This document shows, in pieces, positions 63,106 to 64,000 of a stretch of 64,000 nucleotides of DNA. Position 1 is the stretch's first letter. Each line of letters begins with the position of its first letter. The position numbers and the translations under genes are program-made. The DNA is from RPQJ01 sp963726665. Its GTDB lineage: Bacteria > Pseudomonadota > Gammaproteobacteria > Steroidobacterales > Steroidobacteraceae. Below the pieces are notes generated by a model. It was not told where the DNA came from, did not search any database, and saw only the letters and a program-made list of their open reading frames with translations. The stretch is from positions 1-64,000 of the forward strand of contig CAVSDW010000021.1 in NCBI GenBank assembly GCA_963726665.1. The letters are read 5' to 3'.

Positions 63106-64000
63106 TCAGTCTTTTTTAGAGGACTCCGACAGCCAGTCCCTCGGCCTCAGGAAATCCTGATAGAGCCGCGCCTCTGGCGTGCCTGGCTCGGGCTTGTAGT
63201 CGTATTCCCAGCGCACCAGCGGCGGCAGCGACATGAGAATCGATTCAGTCCGTCCTCCGGTCTGAAGGCCGAAGAGCGTGCCCCGGTCGTAGACGAGATT
63301 GAATTCAACATAACGTCCCCGCCGGTAGAGCTGGAAGTTCCGCTCCCGCTCCCCGTACGGCGTGTCCTTCCGCTTCCGAACGATCGGCAGGTAGGCCGGC
63401 ACGTAGGCGTCGCCGACGCTGCGCATGAACGCAAATGACTTCTCGAAGCCCCACTCATTCAGGTCGTCGAAGAAGAGTCCGCCGACCCCGCGCGTCTCGT
63501 TGCGGTGCTTGAGGAAGAAATACCGGTCGCACCAGTCCTTGTACTTCGCGTACACGTCCGGTCCGAACGGGTCGCACGCGGCCTTGGCGGCGCGATGCCA
63601 GTGCAGCACGTCCTCGTCGAACGGGTAGTAGGGCGTGAGATCAAACCCGCCGCCGAACCACCATGCCGCTGGTTCGCCATCTTTCGTCGCGACGAAGTAG
63701 CGCACGTTCGCATGCGAGGTCGGCACGTAGGGGTTGCGCGGGTGGATCACCAGCGACACGCCCGTCGCCTCGAAGCTCGCGCCCGCGAGTTCCGGACGCT
63801 GCGCCGTCGCGGACGCCGGCAGCTTGCCGCCCATCACGTGCGAGAAGTTGATGCCGGCCTGCTCGAAGACCGCGCCGTCGCGCAGCACGCGACTTTCGCC
63901 GCCGCCGCCCTCGGGGCGTTGCCAGGAGTCGCGGCGGAATGTCGCGCCGCCGTCGGCCTGCTCCAGCGCGCTCGTGATCGAGTCGTGCAGCGAGCGCAGG
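63106..64000 (-). CDS. hemF: HemF, oxygen-dependent coproporphyrinogen III oxidase (partial)
   Basis: The 5' end lies beyond the window; about 297 C-terminal residues are present. Family signatures VFEQAGINFSHVMGG, HPRNPYVPTSHANVRYFVAT, WFGGGFDLTPYYPFDEDVLH, YFFLKHRNETRGVGGLFFDD and RGRYVEFNLVYDRGTLFGLQ cover the catalytic core. The frame stays open to base 64000 (SLHDSITSALEQADGG…). Oxidative decarboxylation of coproporphyrinogen in haem synthesis. Stop 63106 is near the natural end (LSESSKKD). Confidence 0.95.
   Translation of the reverse strand, partial: LRSLHDSITSALEQADGGATFRRDSWQRPEGGGGESRVLRDGAVFEQAGINFSHVMGGKLPASATAQRPELAGASFEATGVSLVIHPRNPYVPTSHANVRYFVATKDGEPAAWWFGGGFDLTPYYPFDEDVLHWHRAAKAACDPFGPDVYAKYKDWCDRYFFLKHRNETRGVGGLFFDDLNEWGFEKSFAFMRSVGDAYVPAYLPIVRKRKDTPYGERERNFQLYRRGRYVEFNLVYDRGTLFGLQTGGRTESILMSLPPLVRWEYDYKPEPGTPEARLYQDFLRPRDWLSESSKKD

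Overview
The window is high-GC DNA from a gammaproteobacterium. The gene orders dapF–DUF484–xerC–hslV–hslU–DUF971–ubiE–ubiJ–ubiB and algZ–algR–perM-like–hemC–hemD–hemX–hemY, plus a P-II/AmtB pair, a minor-pilin/PilY1 cluster and a Pseudomonas-type HemB, resemble Xanthomonadales, Steroidobacteraceae or Chromatiales relatives. No rRNA, tRNA, CRISPR array, prophage or insertion sequence is visible. Nearly all of it is chromosomal housekeeping, with small accessory insertions (three toxin–antitoxin loci, one of them broken), a local tandem duplication and two families of dispersed palindromic repeats.

Layout. 0–4.1 kb: a PAS-GGDEF-EAL protein whose membrane N-terminus is frameshifted, then an M15 peptidase, a DUF2007 protein and a thioesterase-like protein. 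4.2–13.3 kb (minus strand): ubiB, ubiJ, ubiE, DUF971, hslU, hslV, xerC, DUF484, dapF and an SDR. 13.4 kb: a 2Fe-2S flavin reductase. 14.4–22.9 kb (minus): one tightly packed unit that reads DUF4124 – hydroxyacid dehydrogenase – algZ – algR – AI-2E transporter – hemC – hemD – hemX – hemY. 23.0–29.4 kb (minus): a type IV minor pilin operon, pilE–fimT–pilV–pilW–pilX–pilY1, with a promoter and a consensus AlgR box upstream. 29.6–31.7 kb: glnK–amtB with a sigma-54 promoter and an NtrC-like site. 31.8–34.8 kb: a RelE/XRE toxin–antitoxin pair inside a tandem duplication of ubiK plus a TauE permease. 34.9–38.4 kb: persulfide dioxygenase-like protein, D-aminoacylase-like amidohydrolase and VapBC. 38.5–47.3 kb: a class III aminotransferase diverging from a complete trpL–E–G–D–C–F–B–A operon with a Trp-codon leader and attenuator, then a LOG-family protein. 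47.4–55.4 kb: HD protein, xth, prlC, GIDE/LemA pair, gamma-carbonic anhydrase, aroE, hemB. 55.6–59.2 kb: ECF sigma/DUF3379 pair, tag, a decayed AbrB/PIN module, rlmJ. 59.2–64 kb: a broken lipoprotein, a heavily frameshifted secreted subtilase and the 3' part of hemF.

How the genes connect. UbiE, UbiJ, UbiB and UbiK are all ubiquinone-biosynthesis factors. HemB, C, D, X, Y and F cover much of haem synthesis. AlgZR probably controls the pilin operon in the same window. The persulfide dioxygenase and TauE could oxidise sulfane sulfur and export sulfite. GlnK/AmtB form the nitrogen-sensing and ammonium-uptake pair.

Quality caveat. Single-base indels are dense in 1.7–2.0, 19.5–29.2, 32.9–33.5 and 57.1–62.9 kb and nearly absent elsewhere. 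Conserved sequence continues in another frame after each break, so these are either very recent inactivations or uncorrected sequence errors; the sequence alone cannot decide.
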